A DNA stretch of 64,000 nucleotides from Platycnemis pennipes (GCA_933228895.1 OW121852.1:125173544-125237543), one strand, 5' to 3'; positions 12,159-23,819 are shown, counted from the stretch's first letter. Program-made: numbers and translations. Notes: generated by a model from the sequence alone, not told the origin.

Positions 12159-13060
12159 GTGCAAATAGAGGTGACACGTAAATATTGTGAAATCATGCCG
12201 TGGATCTTCAGTGCAACCGTGAAAATGGCCAAGTACGTTAAACTACCGACAAGCGTGAATTTCAAAGGTCCCAGTGCCTACGCTGACTGGACTAATTTTG
12301 TCTGGGAATCTGATAATTTCCTAGTAGCCACCAAGAGGGATGAAGAGTCTGACAAAGTAAAGATCGCCCTTTTATTAAATATGCTGGGAGGAAGTGCAAT
12401 AGCCTGTTCTCTACTTTTCCGTTGACTGAGACATAAAAAGTCACTCAGCTGTTTTAAAAGCATTCGAGTCTTACGTTGCGCCCAAAATTAATGAGACCTT
12501 AGAACGCTTTGTATTTAATCAGAGAGTTCAGGAAGAAAAGTTTTGAGCATTTCTTTGCTGACTGTAGGCGCCTCATTAAAAATTGTGGATTCTTCAGATC
12601 TGAACCGCAGGAGGACTCCGTACTTCGTGATCGTTTACGGAGTACTAGATAAGACTGTGCAGGAGGCCCTGCTTACACTGGAGGATCTCTCTGGAGAAAG
12701 CGGCAGCCCACTGCAGAGCTGTAGAACAAAGTCGGAGGCAGGCGAAGCAGATCGGAAAAACAACGGCTGAGCCATAAGGTGGAGATTACCTCATCGAGGT
12801 TTTGCAGAAGAAGAGGGGGAATCACCGCTCTCGAAGTAATGTGGGCTCAATGGCAAGCCAAAGTGTGGGGAAAGCAGTGAAAAAGTCTCATTGTAAAAGG
12901 TGCCAAACGAATCATGGCCCTCGAGAGTGTCCAGCATATGGAAGGAGGTGCACGAAGTGCGAACTAATCAACCACTTTGCTGTGGCATGCAGGGGGAGAA
13001 ATGTACATCAAATCGATGAGGTAGAAACTGACTCCTTGTCAGATACATCGTCAGTGTCCT
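12159..13060 (+). pseudogene. Ty3/gypsy gag relic with CCHC-like zinc knuckle
   Basis: A Gag-like N-terminal segment (KYVKLPTSVNFKG, then AYADWTNFVWES and KIALLLNMLGG; 12186-12425) continues in other frames through 12430-12770. There VLKAFESYVAPK and ETLERFVFNQR resemble the conserved Gag middle region. A Cys-rich zinc knuckle follows at about 12892-12995 (CKRCQTNHGPRECPAYG, then CTKCELINHFAVAC). Several frameshifts and stops break it, so it is not functional. It is the 5' partner of the protease/RT remains downstream, and a homologous gag zinc knuckle recurs in the fragment at 20.7 kb. Confidence 0.85.
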
Positions 13061-13109
13061 GCTATGCACTGTCTGTGAATTTGAGCGTTAATTCGGTGGA
13101 TGCTATTCG

Positions 13110-14215
13110 TGATCCCAATGAGTGGGTTGAAAAGGTGGAGATTGGTGGAAAAGTGTTTGCAATGAAGCTGGACATAGGTGCTCAAGTGAACGTCCTGCCC
13201 ATGCAGGCAATGTAGAAGTTAGAGAAAGTGTTAAAATTAAACCTACAAGCGTGCAACTTGAGGCATATGGTGGCATAAAAATTAAGCCTGAAGGCATCGC
13301 CACTCAGATGTAATTATAAACATGCTGAATGTTTCCTTGATTTTGTAATTGTTAACCATGACTTGCAACCCCCGTATGGGATTACCGGGCTGTGTATCTT
13401 TGAACTTTGTTAAAAGGGTATTTAATATTGACCAAATTTCAAAAAAAGAATTTCTTAAAATGTATATTTCTGTATTTAAGGGTCTGGGGTGTGTACCACA
13501 AAGGTGCAATATAGCAACATTAGAGAATGTGCGAGAATGTGCAGCCGACATCAAGGCCACCTAGGAGGGTGCCTTCGGCTCTGAAAGAAAGGTTAAAGAT
13601 GGAGTTGGAGAGGCTTCAGGCAAAGAAAATAATTTCTAGGATAAAAAGCCCGACAGGTAAAGAGTGGCTCAGTAACCTTGTTATTACTGAGAAACCGAAT
13701 GGGGATTTGTGTCTTTGTCTTGACCCTGTTGACTTAAACAAGGTTATTGTTAGACAATATCACACGGTTCCAACTGTGAGTGACATAGCTGAGAAATTTA
13801 GTGGCAATAAACATTTCGGTGTATTTGATTTGAAAGAAGGGTTCCATCAGGTAAAATCAGATGAGGAGTCCTCCCTCAATTGTGCTTTCACAAGTCCCTT
13901 TGGTTGCTTCAAATATCGAAGATTGCCATACTTTGCATAGCCATAAGGATTGCTTGTGCCTCTGAAATATTTCAGAGAATGGTGGAGCAAAATTTTGGTG
14001 ATATTCCAGGTGAAATTATCTACATTGATGATATCTTGTGCATGGGTGATACAGAAATGGAGCATGATAAGGCTGTTGAACGAGTTTTTGAAAGAGCTAG
14101 GGCACTGAAAATAAAGTTCAATCCAGCAAAGTTGCAATATAAGGTGAAAGAAGTAAAATATGTGGGCATCTTTTTTCAGAGGCAGGGATGGAAATTAATC
14201 CTGAGATGGTGAAAG
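13110..14215 (+). pseudogene. Ty3/gypsy protease and reverse transcriptase relic
   Basis: The protease motif region reads KLDIGAQVNVLP (about 13165-13200), where the family has an Asp-Thr-Gly triad; here Thr has become Ile. Reverse transcriptase follows from about 13565: the LERLQAKKIISRI start, WLSNLVITEKPNG, CLDPVDLNKV, FGVFDLKEGFHQV (catalytic Asp) and PFGCFKYRRLP. After a frameshift near 13940 it continues with IYIDDILC (the YxDD box) and KYVGIFF. Stops and frame changes make it inactive. It sits between the gag relic and a much reduced RNase H/integrase remnant. Confidence 0.9.
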
Positions 14216-15060
14216 CACTTGTAAGCCTAGAATTCCCATCTAATGCGAAAGAATTGCAAAGGGCAATGGGAATGTTTAATTATGTGCGTAGTTTCATCCC
14301 AAACATGGCAACATTAACAAACTGCGCAAATTGCTAAAAGCAGGGACAGAATGGAAATGGCTCCCTTCCCACAGCCAGGAATTTCAGAAATTGAAAGTGT
14401 GTCAACTGCCCCAGTTCTGGCATCATTTGATCCGTCTAAAAAAGTTACTATTCAGTGTGATGCCTCTTACATCTTAGTAACACCCCAAGGGGTAATATAT
14501 CTCCAGCACAAATATTAATGTCTAGAAACTTGAGAACTAATATTCCATGTTCATCTAAAGCACTGAAGCCAGTTGTTAATTTAGAGAATGCCTAGCATAA
14601 AGGCAAGTAAATATAAGGTTAAGGGCTGGTATGACCAGCATACCAAACAGGTGAAGGGTTATAAAGAAGCGGATAGTATATTGATTCAAAAGCACCCTAG
14701 TTCTCTGTGGGCACCAGGGTTAATAACATCTCAGAAATGAGCCCAGGTCATACGAAATACTTGATCCCAATGGAAAAACATATAGGAGGAGTGCTATTCA
14801 CCTGTTGCCTGATAAGGCTAATACACCACAGGTCTCAGATGGAGATGGACAACTCAAAACAGTGCCAGATATAAATGAGAGTCAATTTCTAAAGCAACTG
14901 GACAACTATTGTACCCGATCGGGTAGACAAGTGAAAGTCAATCCTAAATACCAAGACTAAAATTGGCAAAGTTATAATGGTTTCTAATTTGGTTAATTGA
15001 ACATTACTGCTGGTGGTTATTTGTTCAGTAATAATTTTAATTGTTGTTTCTAATTTATTA
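14216..15060 (+). pseudogene. Gypsy RNase H start and integrase tail, internal deletion
   Basis: After the RT, an RNase H-like phrase (PVLASFDPSKKVTIQCDASYI, split by indels, about 14410-14475) is recognisable. The sequence then jumps to an integrase C-terminal-like segment (KVKGWYDQHTKQVKGYKEAD, about 14620-14680). The DDE core of integrase is absent, so a large internal deletion is inferred. Nothing coding is recognised from about 14960 to the polypurine tract. Confidence 0.6.
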
Positions 15061-15241
15061 AAAAAAAAGGGAAGATGTTGTATAAGCTTGTAACTCATCC
15101 CCGTAGATGCCATTCACCATCTACCGGCATTCGCCACTAATTTGTTATCACTGTACTGTCACTGTGTGTGTGAATAAAGGCAGTCAATGCGAGCCTCAAA
15201 GTGATCACAGCCTTTTCATTACCTCCTTTCCATATACAACA
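15061..15241 (+). repeat. Polypurine tract and 3' LTR of the gypsy relic
   Basis: AAAAAAAAGGGAAGA (15061-15075) is a polypurine tract directly followed by a 166-bp LTR from TGTTGTATAAG (15076) to ATACAACA (15241), an 8-bp inverted terminal match. AATAAA at about 15173 can serve as polyadenylation signal. No target duplication pairs this end with the 5' LTR-like end. Confidence 0.75.
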
Positions 15242-15612
15242 AGCGTAACACTTCCATTAATGGGTCATTCCATAATTTATGTTTATGAATGAACATAATA
15301 ATATCCATGGCTATAGAAGTTTCCTTAAAAATTGGAATGGGCAATTAAGGTAGAGCAAGCAAATGTTCATCTTTACAAGGAGAGATCAGAAGAAAATTTA
15401 TGTATTTTTCATTATTTTGTTTTGATCTGCCTTTATATAATCTTGATTGAATTCCTACCTGAAGAATTCATTGCATTTATATATTATCACAGGTACATAC
15501 CATTAATGTACAAAGACTTTACAAATGAGTGAATTAGCTAATTATTGAGGTTCCAGATTGACATTCAACTCTGTGATAAACAAAAATGTTGTGTAAAATA
15601 GTGTCTTCCTCA
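15242..15612. other. Spacer between gypsy and copia relics, nothing recognised
   Basis: AT-rich sequence with no recognisable coding or RNA feature. The short open stretch at 15332-15532 shows no motif. Confidence 0.5.
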
Positions 15613-15838
15613 TGTTGAAATTCCATGTTATCAGCTAAAGACAAGGAATATTAGGCATTCATTTTTTAGTTGGGCATTTGTTTTAGGCATTCATTGTAGT
15701 TGTTCGTTTTTTGCTTGAGCTCACTTATTTTCTCGCTTTTGTTTTTATACTCTTTCCGGCAGTACTCAATAAAAAACCGAGCTGGATAGTCATGTCATGT
15801 GTTCTCAGTGCAAGTACTCTAAGCCGGCGAATCCAACA
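15613..15838 (+). repeat. Probable 5' LTR of the Ty1/copia relic
   Basis: Begins TGTTGAAATT and ends AATCCAACA (TGTTG/CAACA inverted ends), with AATAAAA at about 15769 as a polyadenylation signal. The same terminal sequences bound the solo LTR at 17584-17829, though the interiors look unrelated. A primer-binding site lies 35 bases further on. No 3' partner is found, because the copia relic is truncated near 20.4 kb. Confidence 0.55.
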
Positions 15839-15873
15839 ATCAGAAACCTCATCTACCCAATAAGTTTATCACA

Positions 15874-15887
15874 GGTTATGGTCCCAG
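15874..15887 (+). other. Copia primer-binding site
   Basis: GGTTATGGTCCCAG resembles the primer-binding sequence that many copia elements use with initiator tRNA-Met. It lies about 75 bases upstream of the gag-like ORF. Its 35-base distance from the LTR-like end is larger than usual. Confidence 0.5.
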
Positions 15888-15964
15888 AGTTAGTGAAGAA
15901 GAATAACTGATCGAGATTGCGAAGTAATTTGTAATAGACACACTTGACATAGGCGTGTTCCGAA

Positions 15965-16745
15965 ATGGGCGAACACTGGTCTGTGGGGCCCTGCAATTTT
16001 GGAATCGCAAGGCTGAAGGGGCGAGAAAATTATAAAAACTGGAAGTTTGCTATGACAAATTATCTGCGGAGACAAGGGCTCTCAGCTACTGTTCAAGGTA
16101 CCGATGCTGAATCTAGAAAAGAGCGACAGGAGGAACGTGCTCTGACTGATATTTGCCTCGTAGTCGATCTACAAAATTACTACTGTGTGAACGCTGTGAA
16201 GACTGCAAAAGAAGCATGGTCAATGCTAGAAAAGAAATTTCAGAAGAAAGGGCACTGGCACTAAGTTTATTTGGTGTGTGCGATGTGTCAAGCGACATTT
16301 CATGACTTTTCTACCATGGAGGCTTATATTGCACACACAACCTCACTAAGTCAGGTGATGACAAGTCTGGGCAAAGAGGTGAGATGTCTAATTGCCATGA
16401 TATTTCCAGGTTTGCCGACTGACTTTGACAGTATTGTTATGACGTTGCGTGCTGGAGAGACAGATGGTCTTGTACAGGGAAAACGAAACTACTTACCGAC
16501 AGTCAATGCAGAGAGTTAACTGGTGCAGAAAATGGAGACAGCTGCTTTATACAGTAAGAAGAAATACGCAACGACTACCAAGAGAGAGAAATGACACCCA
16601 GAACAAGGACAAACACGTCAAAGGTACACTGTTGGAGGTGTAAGGACACTGGTCATGTAATTAGAGATTGTCCTAAACCCAAAGGATACGAACCACCAGC
16701 AGCCGATGACAACAAGGCTGTAAAGAAGAGTGATGACAACAGGAT
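15965..16745 (+). pseudogene. Ty1/copia gag relic
   Basis: The N-terminal GIARLKGRENYKNWKFAMTN segment is typical of copia Gag, followed by DICLVVDLQN and AKEAWSMLEKKF (to 16264). Frameshifts then move the coding through 16271-16600 (STMEAYIAHTTSLSQ, FPGLPTDFDSIVMTL). It ends in a CCHC zinc knuckle, CWRCKDTGHVIRDC, at about 16630-16671. Frame changes every few hundred bases show it is inactive. It is contiguous with the protease/integrase remains. Confidence 0.88.
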
Positions 16746-18398
16746 CAAGAAGTCTGCATCGTCAAAGAAAACTCTTCTGTGTGCTATGTCAGGAAAGATG
16801 CCTGGTGGTTCAATAGTTGTAGATTCTGGAGCTGAAGGACATATGTCTCCAGGTAAGAGGTGGCTCGAGAACTATCAAGAGTGTGATTATGATCCTGTTG
16901 TCATTGTTGGTGATAATGGGAGGTTAGCTATTGTAGTTAAAGGTGACATAAGATTGTCTTCAAATTCAAGTAGTAGTATAGACAAAGTGTCTGACGTACT
17001 TATGTGCCTCATTTGAGTAATACTTTGTTGTCTGTTAGTCAATGTACCGATCAAGGACTAAATGTCCTGTTTACAGCAACTGATTATAAATTCATTGATG
17101 CTGATGACTGTTTAGTTAGTGGTTCTACTCCGACCACTGGAAGTCCAATCAAGGGCTTGTATCTTTTGAATGGAATTGCTGGTACAAAGACTGCATATAT
17201 AAGTAATGTTGTAAATTATGGCCTATGGCATTGACGTCCTGGGCATGTTGGAAGGCAAAAGTTGAAATTTTTGTGTGAACATACTGATGACATGAAATTT
17301 GTAAATGTCAATAATGAAATATGTGTACCATGTGCCATTGGGGAAACATTCTAGGCAGATTATTCCTCGTTGTGTCACCACGGGTATCAGAAGTTTTAGA
17401 CCATATACATGCAGATTTGTGTGGACCCTTTCAGAGAGTTTTGGTGGAGGAGCAAAGTTTGTGCTGACCATTGTAGATGATTATTCTAGATTTGTAACCG
17501 ATTATTTTCTGAAAGGTAAAAATGAAACCAAATACAAAGTGAAAGAATATATTGCACGATGTGAAACTCAAAAGGGTAAAGTTTGTTGAAATTAATATTC
17601 CCTTTAGTTAATCTCTCATTTAAAGTACGTGTGTGAAGGCCCTCATTTTGATGCTCAATTGTATCCAATGATTAAGTCATGTACTTACGTGGTAACTATG
17701 TACTCTTGTTAGTGATTGTTCATAAATATAGTCAAAAAGAAAAACTGCATTATCTCTCTTATGAAGTGATTATCAATTTAATCCATCTTCATCACCTAAC
17801 GCTGGTAAAATTGGATTGAAAATCCAACAAAGTTTTCATAGTGTTCATGTCTGATAATGGAGGTGAGTTTATAAACAAAGATCTCATGTATTACTTTAAA
17901 TTCAAAGGAATTACCCAACAAAGAACTGTCCGATATACACTGGAACAATGGTGTAGCAGAAGGGTAAAACAGGTCAACATTCGATGGAGCAAAGAGCATG
18001 TATTTAATGCTAAATGCTCTAAACAACTTTGGGCAGAGGCTATAAATACAGTAGTGGATGTTCAGAATAAGGTAAGTACCTCATATGGGTTGTGATAATT
18101 TTATTCCTGAAATGTTCTTCACAGGTGAGAATATCAACTATTCAAATCTGAAAGTGTTTGGCTGTGATGCATATGCACGCATTCCTAAGGAAGTTAGGGA
18201 TGGGAAATTGGAAACAAGAAGCAAGTGTATGGTATTTGTTAGATATGACAAAGAAAGTAAAGGTTATAGTTTGTTTGATCCAGGCAAACCGAAGAGTATT
18301 ACTGTTGCACATAGTGTGAAGTTCGATGAAAACAATTTTACTCTGTGTTCAAACTCTGTAACTTTAGGTGATATTGTGTATGTAGGCATTTATGGTCG
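16746..18398 (+). pseudogene. Ty1/copia protease-integrase relic
   Basis: The protease centre is SIVVDSGAEGHMSP (about 16810-16850). Then come LLSVSQCTDQGLNV, the integrase zinc-binding region (GLWH ... CVPCAIG, 17217-17342), and integrase core pieces (DLCGPF, LTIVDDYSRF with a catalytic Asp, 17410-17490; MSDNGGEF with the second Asp, 17846-17870). Downstream are LKVFGCDAYARIP and the C-terminal chromo-like region to about 18350. A 246-bp solo LTR sits between the two core Asp motifs, and a TIR-bounded insertion ends this part. Multiple frameshifts (for example near 17010 and 17345) show older decay. Confidence 0.88.
17584..17829. mobile_element. 246-bp solo LTR inserted in the copia integrase
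   Basis: TGTTGAAATT ... AATCCAACA, flanked by an exact 5-bp direct repeat AAGTT (17579-17583 and 17830-17834). Removing the LTR and one AAGTT leaves the surrounding integrase frame continuous, which supports an insertion into a then-coherent gene. LTR termini match those of the host copia's 5' LTR-like end, suggesting a related family. Confidence 0.85.
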
Positions 18399-18930
18399 AA
18401 TGGGGGCGTTTACTCAGAACCAAAATCGCAATTTTGTACATGAAATTGTTAGATGGAAACGAAAAAATAAATTTAGTGAAAAAATTTATCTTCTAACCAT
18501 AACCATTCACTCATAAATCAAAAATTAAAATAAGCAAAAGGTGACGCCCACCTAAAATGCCGCTGTGATAACATTGACGTCACTTTCCTCCCGTCCTTGA
18601 CTGCTTTTAGGGGAGGGGAGGGAGTGGAGGGGGATTCTCGGAAGGTCTGCTCGCACAGATGCGGTCGTGACTGCTCCGATTGGCAGATTCAGCTGTGTCT
18701 CCCCCTTTGCGATAAGGCAAAGTAGCTTCGCGGGCTCAGTTGTGATTGGACGAAGTCGTTATACGTCAGAGGTTGCACCACACCCACTTTTCCGAAAGGG
18801 TTAAAAACAGTTTTTCGAAACCTGTAACTCGAGAAATAATTGACGGATCAAAAAACGGAAAACTACGGGTCTTTTTATTTTACAAACTATCATATTCGGC
18901 AATTAAAAAAATATGGTAAACGACCCCATT
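18399..18930. mobile_element. TIR-bounded 532-bp insertion (MITE-like) in the copia relic
   Basis: Ends are inverted repeats: AATGGGGGCGTTTAC at 18399-18413 and GTAAACGACCCCATT at 18916-18930, matching at 14 of 15 positions. The interior is non-coding, with a G-rich purine patch near 18609-18637. It separates copia integrase C-terminal coding from the pre-RT linker, so insertion after copia integration is the simplest reading. A convincing target duplication is not visible and the superfamily is not assigned. Confidence 0.65.
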
Positions 18931-20370
18931 GAAGAAACTGATATTGAAACAGTTCCAATTGCTGAAAATAATGATGGTGAATTTGAAAGGGGAAATATGG
19001 TAATTGAAGAGCATGGGGAAAGACTGTATTCATCAAGAAATAGAAAGAAAAGATTTTTGTGATGATTTTGTAATGTATACTGCTTCATTGTATGTTAATG
19101 CTGTTTTTGATGACTATTTAGAGCATGCTACTGAGACTAAGGCTTTAGCAGGAAATGATAGCGTTCACTGGAAAAAGGCCATGAAGTGAAGAATTGCAAT
19201 CTTTCAAAGACAATCATTTATGGGATCTTGTTGAAAAGCCTGAACGAAAAATGTGGATATGTAAATGGGTGTTTAGAATAAAAAGAGACAGTGAAAGAAA
19301 AATTGTCAAATACAAAGCTAGGCTAGCAGCTGTTGGGTGCTCTCAGAAGTATGGTATTGATTTCGTAGATACCTATGCCCCAGTTGTAAGGCATAGCACA
19401 CTGAGACTGTTATTCTCTTTGTCTGTTAAACTTGATTTGCAAATTCACCATGTGGACATTTCCACAGCTTTCCTGAATGAGCATTTAAAAGAGGAGATTT
19501 TAATGAGTCAACCAGAGGGACTGGAAACTGCTGAGGGAAAAGTATGTAGACAGAAATGCTGTATGTGGGTTAAAGCAAGTTAGTAAATGCTGGTATGAAA
19601 AGGTTCATGAAATCTTACGTGAAATTGGTTTCAATCAATCTAAATATGAACTCTGTGTCTATGACGAAGAATGTCGTAGAAGACTATGTTAAGTTAGACC
19701 AGAGAGCATATTGTGAAAATTTACTGGTAAAATTTGGTATGATGGACTGTGTAAATTCAAAGACTATCAAATGTGGTTTGGTGTTAACTGAGAGTTTGGA
19801 GTGTGCCAAAGATGTCTCATATCATCAAGCTATTGGTGGTTTGTTATTTTTGTCAGTGTATCAGGCCTGACATTACCTATGCAGTTAAGTCAGTTCAATA
19901 ATTGTTACGGGAAAGACCATTGGAATGCCGTGTTAAGAATTTTTAAGTATTTAAAGGGTACTTTGCATTATGGAATTATGTATAGAAAGTGCGAGACTGA
20001 TGTGGGATTCAGTGGGAATTTTGTAACAAGAAATTCTGTATCTGGATATTTCTATCAAATGTCAAATGGACCAATTTCTTGGGAGAGTAGGAAACCGGAA
20101 ATTACTGCATTTACAGCCAAGAAGGTGTTTTCCTAAGAGGATTAATGTTTGAAGTGATGGTAGGTCTGGAAGTATTTTACTGTACAATGAGAATATGAGT
20201 GCTATAAAACTGGCTGAGACTCAAAGGATATCATGCTAGAACCAAGCATAGATGTAAGGTATCATTATATTAAGGAGTTATGTAAGGCTGATAAAGTAAG
20301 ACTGTGCCATTTATCTACGAAAGAGATGCCCGCTAATGTGCTTACGAAAGTGTCCAAGTAGTACTTCTGA
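18931..20370 (+). pseudogene. Ty1/copia reverse transcriptase-RNase H relic
   Basis: The linker with RLYSSRNRKKR is followed by the classical copia RT start (HWKKAMKEELQSFKDNHLWDLV across a frame change near 19190). Next come WVFRIKRDSERKIVKYKARLAAVG, FVDTYAPVVRHSTLR and LQIHHVDISTAFLNEHLKEE (19194-19583). The YxDD region is not intact. Later segments AIGGLLFLSV, HWNAVLRIFKYLKGTLHYG and SGYFYQMSNGPISWESRKPE belong to the RT/RNase H domain (19801-20136). A C-terminal KHRCKV ... KEMPANVLTK stretch (about 20240-20355) is the usual end of copia Pol. Stops and frameshifts are frequent; no 3' LTR is found. Confidence 0.9.
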
Positions 20371-20481
20371 TTATGAAATGTCGCAAGTGGTACGTCCGGT
20401 TTGAAAAGTTTCTGTAATATTGTTTTGCGATGAACATGTCTGTGAACCAAATTCAGAGTTATCCATCATCGAGTATAAAAT

Positions 20482-21580
20482 ATGCGCCAGTTATTCAGAA
20501 TTGAGGACCTAACCCTGCAAAAGGCGATCACAACCTATGCCATACCAGCATACCGAGTCGATCACAGACAAGAGTGTCAACAGGAGATGAAGTCCAACCA
20601 ACATGAAGTAAATGTTTTACGACAAAAGAAGTGTAAAAGTTTTAAAAATAAGTCAAAAAGTGAATCTGTGAATAGCAATAATTCTATGCCCAAGTCTAAA
20701 GTGGTGGAATTCGATTGCAGACTGTGTAAAACAAAGCATGGCCCTTGCAAATGTCCTGCATACGGTGAAGTGTAATAAGTGTGGAAAATTAAATCATTTC
20801 ACGGTAGCATGTAGAGTGAGAAATGTCAATATGCTAAATTGTAACGAAAGCTCAGATGAAAGTGATTTATGTGTTGTCAATGTCGAATGTGAGCACCCTA
20901 AATATGTGAAAAATGTGATGGCAAAGAGATCTTGCTATAGATGGGATGAAATTATCCTCATCGCGAAGGAGAAAGTGAAATTAAAAATAGATACCGGAGC
21001 AGATGTTAGTGTAATGCACACAAGTGTCTTCAAAAAGATACGCCAACAGCCGGTGATAAAACCCGTTAATTTCCAACTGAAGGGCTTCCTCAAAGAGATA
21101 AAATGTAAACCAATTGGGTATGTTTCCCTAACGTGCGAGTATAAAGGTAAGGTTATTTGAGGATTTCATGATTGTGGATGGTGCTGACAAAATACTATTG
21201 ACTGCTAATGCCTGTGAAGCATTGCATTTGGTGAAGCCAGTTAATTCCATTGCTCCTACCACACAAATGTACGGTAAGGAGGAATTTGTAAAGGTGCATG
21301 CCGAAATATTTTATGTCACTGGTAAATTTCCTGGTAAATTCTCCATTACTACCAAACCGGAATTTGAGCCTGTATGTTACCCGCCTAACAATACCTCTAG
21401 CTATTCGCCCAACTCTCAAACTAGACTTATGAAGGTTAGTTGAGAGGAAAGCCCTGGTGAAAGTAGAAAATGTTGATCCAAAGGCTAGCATAAATAGAAT
21501 GGTTATTGTTGAAAAGCCTAATGGGGAAAATCAGTATGTATTGACCCATGTGAATTAAACAAGCATATAATCAAGCACTT
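20482..21580 (+). pseudogene. Second Ty3/gypsy fragment: gag end, protease, RT start
   Basis: The segment opens at the Gag IEDLTLQKAI region. It then gives a zinc knuckle (CRLCKTKHGPCKCPAYG, then CNKCGKLNHFTVAC, with a frame change near 20773), the protease with an intact triad (KLKIDTGADVSVM, about 20977-21015), and the linker to FPGKFSITTKPEFEPVCYPP. The first RT blocks (IVEKPNG, CIDPCELNKHI) end near 21570. It belongs to the same broad gypsy group as the relic at 12-15 kb but is better preserved in the protease. It joins the copia relic at about 20.4-20.48 kb without LTRs, so it is truncated at both ends. Confidence 0.88.
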
Positions 21581-21788
21581 ATGTTGCTTCAATAATAACA
21601 TTGATATTTTGACAGGAGCTACAGGAATTTCAATAGCAGATGGTTGCCAAGGTGTCTTGCCTTGTGTTTTGTGCTTCATGGTTGCCATGAGTACCTTGCT
21701 TTACTATATTTCAATTGCTATTTCTTTCATATACACCCATCACAAGCAGCAACATTTCATGTAACAAAAGAATTTTAATATATAAATT

Positions 21789-21810
21789 ATACAGACCCAT
21801 GGGTCTGTAT
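21789..21810. repeat. Perfect 22-bp palindrome
   Basis: The centre is GACCCATGGGTC, extended symmetrically to ATACAGACCC...GGGTCTGTAT with no spacer. It is isolated; no flanking element was identified. Confidence 0.85.
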
Positions 21811-22506
21811 GATTGCAGTAGCTTAGCGCATCGCTACACACGACTTGTGTTCCTACTAGTCTATGACAGTGATTGAATCTGTACACTTGAGGCTCTAGAT
21901 TATTGTAGAATATTTAGCACACACCTCGGAACTTGCGGGAGTGTTAGTGTGAATTAACTATTAGAGCGCCTTATATATTAGTTGTCTGCTATAGCTCTCA
22001 GACAGGTACCTACACTTTGTACCTCTCATTTGAGCAGGACTGAAAAACTCACTGTGTAAGGGCAATGGATGAAAAAGGGAACTACCATCTGACAATGAGT
22101 GATAAGGGGCCATTTGGTCCCTGCAGAGCGACCAAATTATGGTCAAAATTCAGAAGTTTTATTTTAAATGCATAGAATGAATTAAAGTTTTTTATCGTAT
22201 TTCTTAAAAATCTAGCAAGCATGCTGATAACTAAAAACGTCAGCTATTTCATTTTTAAGATCCGTTGGGTTTCATGTCACCATTCACTGACAATTCCAAT
22301 GTAAAACTATCAACAAGAGACTAGCAATGTATCTGCAATCTGATACTCAACATCGCCTCCCAGCCGGCACATGACAAGGCGTATCTCCAAATATGAGGAT
22401 AATATCCGCAGAAATCGTGACGAGCCTATCTTCTGAGCAAGGATAAAGATCGTGGACTCCACGCCTAAAAATTGACGAAACGAGGGATGAATTTCCGCAT
22501 TTTTAA

Positions 22507-22520
22507 GGATAAGCTTATCC
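22507..22520. repeat. GGATAAGCTTATCC palindrome, recurring at 24365-24376
   Basis: A 14-bp perfect palindrome containing back-to-back GATA cores. A 12-bp version, GATAAGCTTATC, is at 24365-24376 and a one-base variant, GATTAGCTTATC, is in the next tandem copy near 24478. Recurrence in the same 2-kb region suggests a shared repeat or binding site. Confidence 0.6.
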
Positions 22521-23819
22521 CTAGCGGGCTAGCCTCATTGGCTGAAAGGGGCCAATGAAAGGACGAGGATAGCAGCGCCAAGGGCGGTGTTGGGCAGAAG
22601 CTTCGTTCATATATGGTAGTAACCTCCCCTACTTTCCCCATCCCAATTCCCCTCCCCTACATTCCCCACCCCCTCGGTTCATACTGAGGCGCGGGTTGCA
22701 TTTACACATGGAGTTTCAAATTAGCGTACACAAATGAAATCCATAAACTTCACTGATGGCACGTTTTATTGTTTCACACTGAAACTGAAGTTATAAAAAA
22801 TATTTAAGGCACCCAAAGTGACAAAATATCAACATACACAAAGGAAATGGTGCAAATAGAAAAACATATGTAAGTTCCATAAATGAAAAAGAAAATATGG
22901 AAATGATGAGGCAGCATAAAAGATATTAATCGCAAATCATACAAAATACAAAACAAATTCAGGCTGACGGACAAAGTGATTGAGTGAATACAAAGAGACC
23001 AATATTATTGCACTTATAAAAAGGAAATAAACAACTATATGCCTTCTGAAATTAGGTTACAAAAATATTACGACAGCCAAAGTGACAAAAAATCAAGAGA
23101 TGAATAGAAAATGGTGCACTCACTCACACAAACCATTTCACTCGTATATTTCACTACGAAATCACAATACATGGTGCAATAGGCTCCATGACTACCAAAA
23201 ATAGTCCGCAATTAGCGAGAAAAAGTCCTCATACCGCGGGTTCTGCCTTTCCAGTGTTCGTCGAAGACACGAATACGTTACGGTACATTTCGTATTTACT
23301 CATCAATATCATCCATTACACACAGAACTGCAAAACACTATACGACACTTCGAGCACAGTCAACAGCGCCCAGACAAGCTGATCACATGGACGAACTTCA
23401 CCATTGGCGTGGTAATTACATTATCTCCTACTCACTCTTTACCATCGACTATTAACTGCGAGATGAAGCATTTTCCTCAAGGTAGCTAGAAAAACGAACC
23501 GCTAGCATATCTCATGCTTCAATTCACAACAAATAACTTGATACACAACTGTTTCATGGAATAACCGCGAATGAGGACCATGTTTTGTATGTTATCACAA
23601 GAAAATACAGGGAATTCCAGCCCTTCACACCGGCTTCGTCTTCCTACCATTTCCTACGGCGTGATATTTGAAATGCCATAATCATTGCTCATTGGCCGAC
23701 GGTGGGACAAAATGATTGGCCGCCTTAATAGAGAAAGAAACAATGGAAAGAACGTCGTGAATCTTGAATAATGGTACTTAATCAACCGTAAAGAACAATT
23801 TTAGTTTCAATAATCATAA

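Larger units (their letters stand above)
21581..23780. other. Non-coding interval with short palindromes, no gene recognised
   Basis: AT-rich with a more CG-containing stretch at 22340-22700. I see a 22-bp palindrome (21789-21810), a GGATAAGCTTATCC palindrome (22507-22520), and ATTGG/CCAAT motifs at about 22542, 22554, 23691 and 23714. No coding similarity. Confidence 0.5.
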
